From Bacillota bacterium (GTDB taxonomy: Bacteria; Bacillota; Dethiobacteria; DTU022; UBA8154): a stretch of 45,128 nt of DNA. Below the pieces are notes generated by a model. The model saw nothing but the letters and a program-made list of their open reading frames with translations. It did not search any database and was not told the origin of the DNA. Shown here one piece after another: positions 7,561 to 17,763 of this stretch. How positions within the stretch are numbered: the stretch's first letter is position 1; each line of letters opens with the position of its first letter. The stretch spans positions 1 to 45,128 of the forward strand of contig JAAYFF010000016.1 of NCBI GenBank assembly GCA_012728375.1, in the 5' to 3' direction. A program made the position numbers and the translations under genes.

Positions 7561-8841
7561 GTGCGCGTACTTGTTGTTGGCGGCGGCGGAAGGGAACATG
7601 CTCTGGTGTGGAAACTGGCGCAAAGTTCCGCAGTGCGGGAAATTTTTTGTGCCCCAGGAAATGCGGGGATTGCCTCCCTGGCCCGTTGCATCCCCATAGA
7701 AGCGGATGAGAATGAAAAGCTACTGGATTTTGTCCGCTCGCAGGACATTCAACTTACGGTTGTCGGCCCGGAAGCTCCCCTTATGGCCGGGCTTACGGAT
7801 CTGTTCAGGGAAAACGGGCTCTGCATTTTCGGCCCCTCCCAAAAGGGCGCACTTCTGGAAGGAAGTAAAAGCTGGGCAAAAGATTTTATGGTGCGGCACA
7901 AGATCCCCACCGGAGATTTTAAAGTTTTTAGCTCCCCCAATGACGCGCTCAGCTACCTGCAGAAGGCCTCATACCCGCTGGTGGTAAAGGCCGACGGCCT
8001 TGCCGCGGGCAAAGGGGTCATCATTACCCGGGACTTTAGCGAAGCTGCTTTGGCGGTGAAGCGAATTCTGGAGCAGAAGGAATTCGGCAGTTCAGCAGGA
8101 GAAAAAATAGTAGTGGAGGAGTTTCTGGAAGGGGAGGAAGTGTCCGTTTTTGCTGTAACTGACGGCACTACCTACGTAGTTTTTCCGCCTGCCCAGGACC
8201 ATAAGGCAGCCTTTGAAGGGGATACCGGGCCGAATACCGGAGGAATGGGCGCTTATTCTCCGCCGCCTGCTCTCACTCCCGAGCTCGAAGAGGAAGTCAA
8301 CAAAAAGATATTTGACGCTGTGATCTCCGGTTTTCAAGCGGAGGGTATCGACTATCGGGGTGTGATCTATGGAGGGTTAATCTTAACCTCCCGGGGTATA
8401 AAAGTTCTTGAGTTCAATGCCCGCTTTGGCGACCCGGAGACACAGGTAATTCTTCCCCGGCTGAAGTCGGATCTTTTTCCGATCCTCTATGGGGCTGCCA
8501 AAGGCGATCTTTCGTCCCTTGCCCCGCCGGTATGGCATCCCGGTGCAGCAGTCTGTGTCGTTATGGCTTCAGAAGGATATCCGGGGAAATACGAAAAGAA
8601 TAAAGTAATTTACGGGTTGGAAAAGACGAAAGAAATGGAAAATTGTTTTATCTTTCATGCCGGAACGGCTTTCCAAAATGACCGGATCGTTACCTCGGGG
8701 GGCAGGGTTCTAAACCTGACTGCCTGGGATTTTTCCCTTGAAAACGCTGTTAAAAGGGCTTATGATCTAACCGGGAAGATCGAATTTGAAGGGATGTATT
8801 ACCGGAAAGATATTGCTTACCGGGCGCTTCAACGGAAATAG
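7561..8841 (+). CDS. purD: PurD, phosphoribosylamine-glycine ligase
   Basis: A 426-residue ATP-grasp enzyme that joins glycine to phosphoribosylamine. It starts at GTG after AAGGAGGAGATCAA. Visible motifs are VVGGGGREHAL at the N-terminus, VVGPEAPL, VKADGLAAGKGV (ATP-grasp nucleotide site), GGMGAYSPPP and EFNARFGDPETQ. It is the last gene of the pur operon and is followed by a strong terminator. Confidence 0.95.
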   Translation: MRVLVVGGGGREHALVWKLAQSSAVREIFCAPGNAGIASLARCIPIEADENEKLLDFVRSQDIQLTVVGPEAPLMAGLTDLFRENGLCIFGPSQKGALLEGSKSWAKDFMVRHKIPTGDFKVFSSPNDALSYLQKASYPLVVKADGLAAGKGVIITRDFSEAALAVKRILEQKEFGSSAGEKIVVEEFLEGEEVSVFAVTDGTTYVVFPPAQDHKAAFEGDTGPNTGGMGAYSPPPALTPELEEEVNKKIFDAVISGFQAEGIDYRGVIYGGLILTSRGIKVLEFNARFGDPETQVILPRLKSDLFPILYGAAKGDLSSLAPPVWHPGAAVCVVMASEGYPGKYEKNKVIYGLEKTKEMENCFIFHAGTAFQNDRIVTSGGRVLNLTAWDFSLENAVKRAYDLTGKIEFEGMYYRKDIAYRALQRK

Positions 8842-8942
8842 TGCGGCTGCGGAGACGCTGTTGCCGCCTTTGCAGCTTCACTTATACTTTTACTTTTGAG
8901 CAGTTTTTAAGTGTTGGAACATAGAGATTTATGCAGTTTTCG

Positions 8943-8986
8943 CCGGCCTTTTTAGATTGTGAAAAAATGCCGGTTTTTGTTTTTTT
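8943..8986 (+). terminator. Rho-independent terminator after purD
   Basis: CCGGC-ct-TTTTT pairs with AAAAA-at-GCCGG around an agattgtg-type loop, followed by TTTTTGTTTTTTT. It separates the pur operon from ligA. Confidence 0.8.
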
Positions 8987-9001
8987 CGGGAAGAAATGAG
9001 T

Positions 9002-11034
<2,033 letters not shown>

Positions 11035-11048
11035 GGCTTTAACCCGGG

Positions 11049-11315
11049 CTACGGATGCCTTGGGTGCTCCTTGACCAGCTTGATGGCTTTGGTTATTGCC
11101 CCAATAATGTCTACATATTTTTGCATTTCCAGAAGATCGGCCCGGGCATAACTGGCGCCTTTGTTAGTGACGACGTAACGGGGAGGGAGGCTGTTCAAAG
11201 CGATGGCTGCAATGTCCAGCCGGCACTGGTCACAGGTGCAGATGTCCTCTTTGACAATAAATTCGGAGACTGCCTGCAGAACAGAATCCTCCATTAAATT
11301 ATGTAAAACGGGCAT
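11049..11315 (-). CDS. comFB: ComFB-family protein
   Basis: An 88-residue product on the opposite strand to its neighbours, with AAGGAGGAGAAG before the ATG. It has the family pattern NLMEDSVLQAV, then the CTCDQCRLDIAAIALNSLPPRYV motif with three Cys, and no membrane segment. ComFB was named from the B. subtilis competence operon. Related proteins in cyanobacteria have been reported to bind c-di-GMP, but the role in Clostridia is not established. It lies convergent with ligA (15 bp between the stops) and divergent from gatC. Confidence 0.85.
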   Translation of the reverse strand: MPVLHNLMEDSVLQAVSEFIVKEDICTCDQCRLDIAAIALNSLPPRYVVTNKGASYARADLLEMQKYVDIIGAITKAIKLVKEHPRHP

Positions 11316-11441
11316 TTTTAACTTCTCCTCCTTAACTTAAAAATAATTTAAAAATTATCCTGCTTTACCATGGGTATTCGGCAAACTTATTTATTTTCCT
11401 GCCCGCCGGCCGGATCATTCCAATAATAAGAGGTGAAAAAA

Positions 11442-11744
11442 ATGAATGTAAGCCGGAAAGAAGTTGAATATGTTGCATCGCTGGCCAGACTGGACCTTGC
11501 GCCGGAAGAAAAGGAAAAAATTTTTCAGCAGTTCAATGTGATTCTGGATTATATTAACCGGTTAAAGGAGCTGAATCTTGCCGGAGTCGAGCCGACAACG
11601 CACGTTCTGCAGCTAAAAAATGTTTTTCGCAAGGATCGCAGCCAAGAAAAAGGGGGAGAGTTGCTGGCGGAAGTTCTTAAAGAGGCGCCGGATAAGGCCG
11701 GGAGGCTTTTTAAAGTTCCGCCGGTTATCGAAGAAGAGGGGTAA
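11442..11744 (+). CDS. gatC: GatC, Asp-tRNA(Asn)/Glu-tRNA(Gln) amidotransferase subunit C
   Basis: A 100-residue product of normal GatC length: VSRKEVEYVASLARLDLAPEE, then FNVILDYINRLKELNLAGVEPTTHVL. It wraps around GatA and GatB as a structural subunit. The ATG at 11442 is preceded by AAGAGGTG; a GTG at 11433 lies inside that ribosome site. It is followed after 13 bp by gatA. Confidence 0.93.
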   Translation: MNVSRKEVEYVASLARLDLAPEEKEKIFQQFNVILDYINRLKELNLAGVEPTTHVLQLKNVFRKDRSQEKGGELLAEVLKEAPDKAGRLFKVPPVIEEEG

Positions 11745-11757
11745 AACGGAGGAAGCG

Positions 11758-13251
11758 ATGATGAACTATTATTATAAAATGTCGGTAGCAGAGGCTGCCA
11801 GGGCCCTTCAAAACAAGGAGATCACCTCCAAAGAATTGACGGAGTCCGTGCTGGAGCGCATCGAGGAGGTGGAGGAAGATATCAGGGGTTTCGTCACCCT
11901 CCTTGACGGGGACGAGGTGCTGCTGGAAGCCGAAAAAATTGATCAAGCCCGGGTTTCGGAGGAGCCCCTTCCCCATCTGGCAGGTATTCCCATGGCTTTG
12001 AAAGATAATCTTTGCACCCGAGGGGTCCCGACAACCTGCGCCTCCAAAATGCTGCAAAGCTATTGCCCGCCATATGATGCCTGTGTTGTGGAAAAACTAA
12101 AGGAAAGCAGGACGATTCTCATGGGTAAAGCCAATATGGACGAGTTTGCCATGGGGTCGTCCACGGAAAATTCAGCATTTTTTACGACCCGTAACCCCTG
12201 GGATACAACGCGGGTACCCGGAGGTTCCAGCGGGGGGTCGGCAGCGCTGGTTGCCGCGGGAGAAGTTTTTTTCGCGCTGGGGTCGGATACCGGGGGATCC
12301 GTGCGCCAACCCGCTTCTTTCTGTGGAGTGGTCGGCCTGAAGCCTACGTACGGGCTCGTTTCCCGCTTTGGCCTTATTGCTTTTGCTTCCTCCCTGGATC
12401 AGATTGGGCCGCTTACCAGGGATGTCCGGGATTGCGCGATGGTTATGGAGATTATTGCCGGTCATGATCCCAGGGATTCCACTTCTGCACCGAAAGAAAA
12501 AGAGAAGTACACGGAATATTTGGGCAGGGACATCAAAGGGTTTAAGGTAGCCCTTCCCAGGGACTGTTTTACAGAGGGCCTGGATGCAGAGGTAAAAAAA
12601 GTCGTCATGGGGGCTGTGGGAAAATGTACGGCCTTGGGGATCGAAGTAGAGGATGTTTCCATGCCGCATATGCAATACGCTTTTCCCGCCTATTATATCG
12701 TGTCTACATCAGAAGCGTTCTCCAATTTGGCCAGGTATGACGGGGTGCAGTATGGGTACCGGGCTGACGGAGCCGGAAATTTTGTATCTCTTTACAAAAA
12801 GACCCGCAGCGGAGGTTTTGGTCAGGAAGTAAAAAAGCGAATTATGCTGGGAACGTATTTCCTGAGCTCAGGTTATTATGATGCGTATTATTTGCAGTCT
12901 TTAAAAGCCCGCACCCAAATTCGAGAAGAGCTGCAGAAAGTGTTCCGGGACTACGATTTTATCGTTACCCCGACTTCTCCAACCGTTGCTTTTCAGGTGG
13001 GGGAGAAGGGGGATGACCCTCTGACAATGTCTTTAAGCGATATCTATACCATTATCGCGAACCTGGCCGGAGTGCCGGCCATCTCCATACCGTGCGGCTT
13101 TGTTGGGGGGATGCCGGTAGGACTTCAGGTAATGGGTCGTCCTTTTGAAGAGGGACGTATCTTTCAGTTTTGTTATGCCCTGGAGTGCTTGCTTGGGGTG
13201 AGAAACCAGTTGCCGGAAACCGGCGTCAAAAGGGGCGGTACAGTTGTCTAG
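11758..13251 (+). CDS. gatA: GatA, amidotransferase subunit A
   Basis: A 497-residue amidase-signature enzyme that releases ammonia from Gln for transamidation of misacylated tRNA. The Ser-cisSer-Lys triad is visible: Lys82 in MALKDN, Ser157 in PGGSSGGS and Ser181 in [11 protein letters not shown]. Two ATGs are adjacent (11758 and 11761) after GGAGG. The end overlaps the gatB start by 8 bp. Everything needed for activity seems present, in contrast to the damaged gatB. Confidence 0.95.
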   Translation: MMNYYYKMSVAEAARALQNKEITSKELTESVLERIEEVEEDIRGFVTLLDGDEVLLEAEKIDQARVSEEPLPHLAGIPMALKDNLCTRGVPTTCASKMLQSYCPPYDACVVEKLKESRTILMGKANMDEFAMGSSTENSAFFTTRNPWDTTRVPGGSSGGSAALVAAGEVFFALGSDTGGSVRQPASFCGVVGLKPTYGLVSRFGLIAFASSLDQIGPLTRDVRDCAMVMEIIAGHDPRDSTSAPKEKEKYTEYLGRDIKGFKVALPRDCFTEGLDAEVKKVVMGAVGKCTALGIEVEDVSMPHMQYAFPAYYIVSTSEAFSNLARYDGVQYGYRADGAGNFVSLYKKTRSGGFGQEVKKRIMLGTYFLSSGYYDAYYLQSLKARTQIREELQKVFRDYDFIVTPTSPTVAFQVGEKGDDPLTMSLSDIYTIIANLAGVPAISIPCGFVGGMPVGLQVMGRPFEEGRIFQFCYALECLLGVRNQLPETGVKRGGTVV

Positions 13252-14155
13252 TGCCTTTGAAATTATTATCAGCCTGGAAGTTCAGGCTGAACTCCTGACA
13301 AAAAGCAAGATGTTTTGTTCCTGCCCAAACAGTTTCGGGCAAAAACCAAATACCAATATCTGTCCGGTATGCCTCGGCCTTCCCGGTTCTCTTCCCGTTT
13401 TAAACGAGAAAGCCCTGGATCTGGCGCTTACGGCTGCCCTGGCTTTAAATTGTGAAGTTTCTTCTTTCAGCAGATTCGACCGTAAGCATTATTTTTGCCC
13501 GGATCTACCCAAGGCTTACCAGATATCCCAGTATGAGTTTCCCATCGCCAAAAACGGGTACCTTGATATAATCAAAGAAGGGGAAAAGATTCGCCGCATC
13601 CGAATTGACCGGCTGCATCTGGAGGAAGATGCCGGAAAACTGCAGCATGACGGTTCCGCTTCTTATGTGGATTTTAACCGCTGCGGGGTTCCCCTAATGG
13701 AAATTGTTTCAGCCCCTGATCTGCGTTCACCGGAAGAAGCCCGTCTTTTCCTGGAGTCTTTAAAAAGGATCCTTTTGTACACCGGGGTATCGGATTGCAA
13801 AATGGAGGAGGGAAGCCTTAGGTGCGACGCCAACATTTCCCTCAGGCCGGCCGGTTCCCGTGAATTCGGGGCAAAAGTGAAGATCAAGAATATGAATTCT
13901 TTTAAAGCGGTACAAAAAGGATTGGAATATGAGGCCGCCCGGCAGGAAAAACTGCTGAGCGCGAGGAATGTTGTTTATCAGGAAACAAGGATATGGGACG
14001 GAGAACGGGGGATTACCCTGGAGATGCGGGGCAAAGGGGAGGAAAAGGACTATCGCTACTTTCCCGATCCCGACCTTCCGCCTTTGGATATCTCACCCGG
14101 GCGGGTGGAAAGAGTAAGGTCCGCCTTAAAACTTCGGGCGGGGGAGGTTTATTAG
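13244..14155 (+). CDS. gatB: GatB, amidotransferase subunit B, C-terminally truncated
   Basis: The protein has 303 residues; complete GatB is about 475. The catalytic kinase-like cradle domain is recognisable ([88 protein letters not shown]). After that the sequence departs into a short tail and stops one base before the fumarase start. The helical and YqeY-like tRNA-binding domains are therefore missing. In addition, the near-invariant GLEVH near the N-terminus reads SLEVQ, replacing the His expected to help bind the active-site metal. The start is TTG at 13244 inside gatA. It is likely non-functional or altered, and a second gatB may exist elsewhere. Confidence 0.85.
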   Translation: MSSAFEIIISLEVQAELLTKSKMFCSCPNSFGQKPNTNICPVCLGLPGSLPVLNEKALDLALTAALALNCEVSSFSRFDRKHYFCPDLPKAYQISQYEFPIAKNGYLDIIKEGEKIRRIRIDRLHLEEDAGKLQHDGSASYVDFNRCGVPLMEIVSAPDLRSPEEARLFLESLKRILLYTGVSDCKMEEGSLRCDANISLRPAGSREFGAKVKIKNMNSFKAVQKGLEYEAARQEKLLSARNVVYQETRIWDGERGITLEMRGKGEEKDYRYFPDPDLPPLDISPGRVERVRSALKLRAGEVY

Positions 14156-14998
14156 TTGAGAGAAATTCATGTTCAAAAGATTACTGCCGCTGTGGCAGAG
14201 CTGTGCCGTAAGGCCAATTACTTTCTCGGTGAAGATGTTGTCGGTGCCCTGCAGAAAGGTTTGCAGGAGGAGGTTTCTCCCGCGGGAAGGGATGTTTTTA
14301 GACAGTTGTTGGAAAATGCCCGCATAGCCCGGGAGGAAGAGGTGCCCCTTTGCCAGGATACCGGAAGTGCTGTTCTTTTTGTCGATCTGGGACAGGAAGT
14401 GTTGCTTACCGGGGGCGATTTTAACGAGGCAATAAATGAGGGGGTCCGGCAGGGTTACCGGCAGAGTTTCTTGCGGAGCTCCATTGTTTCCGATCCCCTG
14501 GAGAGGGTCAACACAGGGGATAATACTCCTGCTATTGTTCAACTGCGGATTGTTCCAGGGGAAAAGATCAAGCTTACCCTTGCTCCCAAGGGCGGTGGCA
14601 GTGAAAATATGAGCGCTGTCCGGATGCTTACTCCCGCGCAGGGAGCCGAGGGATTGGTTGATTTTGTTGTGGAAACCGTCACCAGGGCGGGGGCCAGCCC
14701 TTGTCCGCCTGTCGTGGTGGGAGTCGGCCTGGGGGGCAATTTTGAAATGGTAGCTTTGCTGGCCAAAAAGGCTCTCCTCAGGCCCCTTGGAGAGCCCCAT
14801 CCAAAAGCCGTTTATGCCCGGCTGGAAAGGGAAATACTGGAAAAGATAAACAAAAGCGGCATCGGTCCCCAGGGTTTCGGCGGCAGGATTACTGCCCTCG
14901 CGGTTCATCTGGAAACAGCTCCCTGCCATATCGCCAGCTTGCCGGCTGCGGTAAATATCAACTGCCATGCGGCGCGCCACGCGCAGATAGTGCTCTAG
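14156..14998 (+). CDS. fumA: Class I fumarate hydratase, alpha subunit
   Basis: A 280-residue subunit of the oxygen-sensitive two-subunit [4Fe-4S] fumarase (or closely related tartrate dehydratase), interconverting fumarate and malate. Three candidate cluster Cys are visible: Cys66 in PLCQDTG, Cys183 in SPCPPVVVGVG and Cys270 in NINCHAARH. Other motifs are NTGDNTPAI, KGGGSENMS and GGNFE. The start is TTG, with GGGGGAGG within the tail of the truncated gatB, so expression may depend on the upstream gatCAB transcript. The beta subunit is not adjacent: a YbaK-type gene lies between. Confidence 0.9.
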   Translation: MREIHVQKITAAVAELCRKANYFLGEDVVGALQKGLQEEVSPAGRDVFRQLLENARIAREEEVPLCQDTGSAVLFVDLGQEVLLTGGDFNEAINEGVRQGYRQSFLRSSIVSDPLERVNTGDNTPAIVQLRIVPGEKIKLTLAPKGGGSENMSAVRMLTPAQGAEGLVDFVVETVTRAGASPCPPVVVGVGLGGNFEMVALLAKKALLRPLGEPHPKAVYARLEREILEKINKSGIGPQGFGGRITALAVHLETAPCHIASLPAAVNINCHAARHAQIVL

Positions 14999-15098
14999 CT
15001 GCTCAGGAGGCTGGAGGTTAGGAGCCGGGGAGCCGGAATTAAACCTTAATAGAACTTTTAACAACATTTAAATATTTGCCGTCAAGCAGGAAAAGTAC

Positions 15099-15126
15099 TT
15101 GTTTAAGCCCGCCAATATACTATATT
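15099..15126 (+). promoter_or_regulatory. Possible promoter before the YbaK-type gene
   Basis: TTGTTT (15099-15104) and TATATT (15121-15126) are 16 bp apart, in an AT-rich 141-bp gap after the fumarase alpha gene. The gap itself has G-rich repeats (GGAGGCTGGAGG, GGAGCCGGGGAGCCGG) near its start. Confidence 0.3.
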
Positions 15127-15139
15127 TTGGGAGTAGATC

Positions 15140-15604
15140 ATGAAACAATATGAAGAAAAACTTAAAAATTATATAACAGCCCATAATATACAGGCTGAGC
15201 AATTAATATTTACCAAACCATGCCATACCGTCAAGGAAGCGGCAGATGCCGCCGGCGTTTCCCCTGAAGATCTTGTGAAAAATATCTGCATGATTGACGG
15301 CAAAGGCAATTTAATTGTTGCTATTGTCAAGGGTGAAGACAGAGCGAGTACATCAAGAGTAGGCAAGGCTTTGCAGACGGATAAACCCAGAATTGCCGGG
15401 GAAAGCGAGGTCCTGGAAAAGACGGGGTATCCTGTTGGCGGCGTTCCGTCCTTTGGCTATGAGGCTACTTTTCTGGTGGATCCGAAGGTTCTGGAAAAAG
15501 AAATCGTTTATACCGGCGGCGGCTCTACCCATTCCCTGGTACGGATAGCAAGCCGGGAGTTGCTCAGAGTAAATAAAGCTACTGTGGCGAGGATAAGAAA
15601 GTAA
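15140..15604 (+). CDS. YbaK/EbsC-family aminoacyl-tRNA deacylase
   Basis: A 154-residue protein of the YbaK/ProX editing family, which hydrolyses mischarged aminoacyl-tRNA (Cys-tRNA(Pro) or Ala-tRNA(Pro) for the best-studied members). Family patterns: TVKEAADAAGVSPEDLVKNIC, then IVAIVKGEDRAS, a conserved GYPVGGVPSFGY segment and VYTGGGSTHSLVRI near the C-terminus. The substrate cannot be read from sequence. Its place between the two fumarase subunit genes is odd and suggests insertion. Confidence 0.85.
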   Translation: MKQYEEKLKNYITAHNIQAEQLIFTKPCHTVKEAADAAGVSPEDLVKNICMIDGKGNLIVAIVKGEDRASTSRVGKALQTDKPRIAGESEVLEKTGYPVGGVPSFGYEATFLVDPKVLEKEIVYTGGGSTHSLVRIASRELLRVNKATVARIRK

Positions 15605-15652
15605 AGAAGCAATCGGAAAGCACAATACGAAGGAAACTTGGGGTGGTTATTC

Positions 15653-16207
15653 GTGGAGGCCAAACAAATGCGTGCTCCATTGACGGACAGCGATGTGGAG
15701 AAAATGCATGCCGGCGATACGGTTCTCATTTCCGGCGTTATTTACACGGCCAGGGATGCGGCACATCAAAGACTGGTGGAACTCCTGGACAAGGGGCACG
15801 CCCTTCCCGTTGATTTAAAGGGACAGATTCTCTACTATGTGGGACCCGCGCCGGCAAAGCCGGGACAAGCCATTGGTTCAGCCGGGCCGACGACCAGCGG
15901 CAGAATGGATCCCTATACTCCTGCTCTCTTGCAATATGGGGTTAAAGCTCTCATTGGCAAAGGAAGCCGCAGCCCGGAAGTCCGCAGAGCCCTGCAGAAT
16001 TTTAAAGGAATTTATCTGGCCGCGACAGGAGGAGCAGGTGCCCTTCTGGCAAAAAAGATCCTGGCCGCAGAAATCGTTGCCTATCCAGAATTGGGACCCG
16101 AAGCTATCCGCCGCCTGGTGGTAAAGGACTTTCCTGCCACGGTAATTAACGACATTTATGGGAAGGATCTTTACGAAGAGGGGCGTAAGTCTTACGCAAA
16201 ATATTGA
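15653..16207 (+). CDS. fumB: Class I fumarate hydratase, beta subunit
   Basis: A 184-residue partner of the alpha subunit encoded at 14156-14998. Family motifs: LRAPL-like start (MRAPLTDSDVEKMHAGD), LISGVIYTARDAAH, YYVGPAPAKPG, IGSAGPTTSGRMDPY and IGKGSR. I chose GTG at 15653 because GGGGTGG lies 6 bp upstream; ATG at 15668 is the alternative. The two subunit genes are normally adjacent; here they are 650 bp apart. The 3' end overlaps the longest nth frame. Confidence 0.9.
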   Translation: MEAKQMRAPLTDSDVEKMHAGDTVLISGVIYTARDAAHQRLVELLDKGHALPVDLKGQILYYVGPAPAKPGQAIGSAGPTTSGRMDPYTPALLQYGVKALIGKGSRSPEVRRALQNFKGIYLAATGGAGALLAKKILAAEIVAYPELGPEAIRRLVVKDFPATVINDIYGKDLYEEGRKSYAKY

Positions 16208-16853
16208 AAGGGGAGTAGGGCAGCTGAACAGCCGAATAAAAGAAATTTTGCGCATCCTTGCTGAAGAATATCCCCATGCGAAAACAGAATTGCATTATAA
16301 CAATCCTTTCCAGCTCCTTGTGGCGGTAATCCTTTCCGCTCAGACAACGGACCGGCAGGTGAACAAGGTAACAGATAAACTTTTTGCACAGGTACAGGGG
16401 CCTGCAGATATTCTGGAAATGGGGCTTTTCCGCCTGGAGGAACAATTAAAAAGCCTAGGCCTTTTTCGCCAGAAAAGCCGTCAAATCATGGAAACCAGCC
16501 GCATACTTCTGGAGAAATACGGGGGAAAGGTTCCGGATACCCGGGAGGAACTGGAAAGCCTTCCCGGTATCGGCCGCAAGTCTGCCAGTGTCATTCTCAG
16601 CACCGCGTTTGGTGTGCCGGCTCTTGCCGTCGATACCCATGTGGCGCGGGTAAGCCGCAGATTGGGCCTGACAGGAGGAGGCAATCCCTTTGCCGTAGAA
16701 GAGGATCTCTGCCTGCTTCTTCCCCCGGACCTCTGGACTTTGACACACCACCGGCTCATCGCCCACGGCCGGAAAATTTGCCGCGCAAAAAATCCCCTCT
16801 GTGATAAATGCGCACTCTCTACCCATTGCCCTAAAAATATTGTAACTGCTTAG
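16158..16853 (+). CDS. nth: Endonuclease III (DNA glycosylase/AP lyase)
   Basis: A base-excision repair enzyme for oxidised pyrimidines. The helix-hairpin-helix LPGIGRKSA carries the catalytic Lys (141 in this frame), and VDTHVARVSRRLGL carries the catalytic Asp (159). The C-terminal Cys pattern C-x6-C-x2-C-x5-C binds the [4Fe-4S] cluster. The residue numbers are 21 higher than in E. coli Nth. The true start is therefore probably nearer CTG at 16224, which has AAAGGGGAG 8 bp upstream, than ATG at 16158, which has no ribosome site and lies inside fumB. The longest frame is given here. Confidence 0.92.
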   Translation: MGRIFTKRGVSLTQNIERGVGQLNSRIKEILRILAEEYPHAKTELHYNNPFQLLVAVILSAQTTDRQVNKVTDKLFAQVQGPADILEMGLFRLEEQLKSLGLFRQKSRQIMETSRILLEKYGGKVPDTREELESLPGIGRKSASVILSTAFGVPALAVDTHVARVSRRLGLTGGGNPFAVEEDLCLLLPPDLWTLTHHRLIAHGRKICRAKNPLCDKCALSTHCPKNIVTA

Positions 16854-16868
16854 AGTTTAGGTTTTTTA

Positions 16869-17471
16869 TTAAAAGGTTTTGGCAATTTCAACTGCTTCTT
16901 TTATTGCGTTGTTAACAATTTCAGCTGCATCATTCCCAACCATGTCTAAGCCTTCGGCGCAAATGCTGATCACGTTTTTTATGCCATACAGTACACATAA
17001 GGCTTTTATATAACGTTCTCCCATCTCAAGCTCTTTCGTAAAACCATGGCTATATTCCCCGCCACGGGTAGTTATATAAAGTAGTTTTTCTGCTTTGCAC
17101 AACCCAATGGGCTTGTCGTTTTCATAGCCAAAGGTTATCCCCATTACCGAAATCTGTTCTATGTAAACTTTTAATACAGCCGGAAAACTCAAATCCCAAA
17201 AGGGCGCTGCAATTATAATCTTATTTGCAGCTGCAAATTGTTTTGCAAGATTAAAGAGTTCGTGCTCTAAATTGTTTTCCTGTAATAATTGCTCTCTTAG
17301 AGCTAAGGTCTCACCGGTCAGACAATTCAACGCTAAATCATACAAATCCAAATGGGTTATGGAGTCTTCAGGATTTAGTTTCTTATATTCTTCAAGAAAT
17401 CTCCTTGTAATTTTCAAGGTTCGGGATTGTTCCCCTCGTGCACATGCATTGACAAATAGAATCTTATTCAT
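16869..17471 (-). CDS. Flavodoxin-fold NAD(P)H-dependent oxidoreductase (AzoR/quinone reductase-like)
   Basis: The 200-residue product starts after GGAAAGGAAATG. It has the family pattern of FMN-dependent NADH-azoreductases and NAD(P)H quinone reductases: KILFVNACARGEQSRT at the phosphate loop, IIIAAPFWDLSFPAVLKVYIEQI, and TRGGEYS near the flavin ring. It is probably cytosolic and acts on quinones, azo compounds or flavins; the substrate cannot be inferred. It is convergent with nth, with 15 bp between the stops, and its 5' side faces a 292-bp gap (17472-17763) in which I see no clear promoter or RNA element. Confidence 0.8.
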   Translation of the reverse strand: MNKILFVNACARGEQSRTLKITRRFLEEYKKLNPEDSITHLDLYDLALNCLTGETLALREQLLQENNLEHELFNLAKQFAAANKIIIAAPFWDLSFPAVLKVYIEQISVMGITFGYENDKPIGLCKAEKLLYITTRGGEYSHGFTKELEMGERYIKALCVLYGIKNVISICAEGLDMVGNDAAEIVNNAIKEAVEIAKTF

Positions 17472-17763
17472 TTCTTCATTTCCTTTCCAATGGTGTTATG
17501 GTTATTAATGTTCTTTTTGCTTGCAAGCCGGGACTTAAGGTGATAAGCGGTAACCCATTGGTTCCAACGGTCTATGATTTAGCTTTTAAACACTAATTTT
17601 CCTTTATGAGTTTGCTAAAACTTTCATCGTTTTTTTATGCTGGAATTATTTTTTCTTCCCCAAAAGGATAATTTAATTTTGAGGAGAACTTAATTAAATA
17701 TTTTCAGACATTCGGGCCTTTAACGAGCATTTTACGGCAGCGAGGCCAATGGGGGGGAGAATT

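Noticed and set aside
14126-15067. A 313-codon open frame on the minus strand opposite the fumarase alpha gene
   Set aside because: It lies fully over a well-supported plus-strand gene, has no ribosome site or family pattern, and such frames are usual opposite GC-rich coding sequence.
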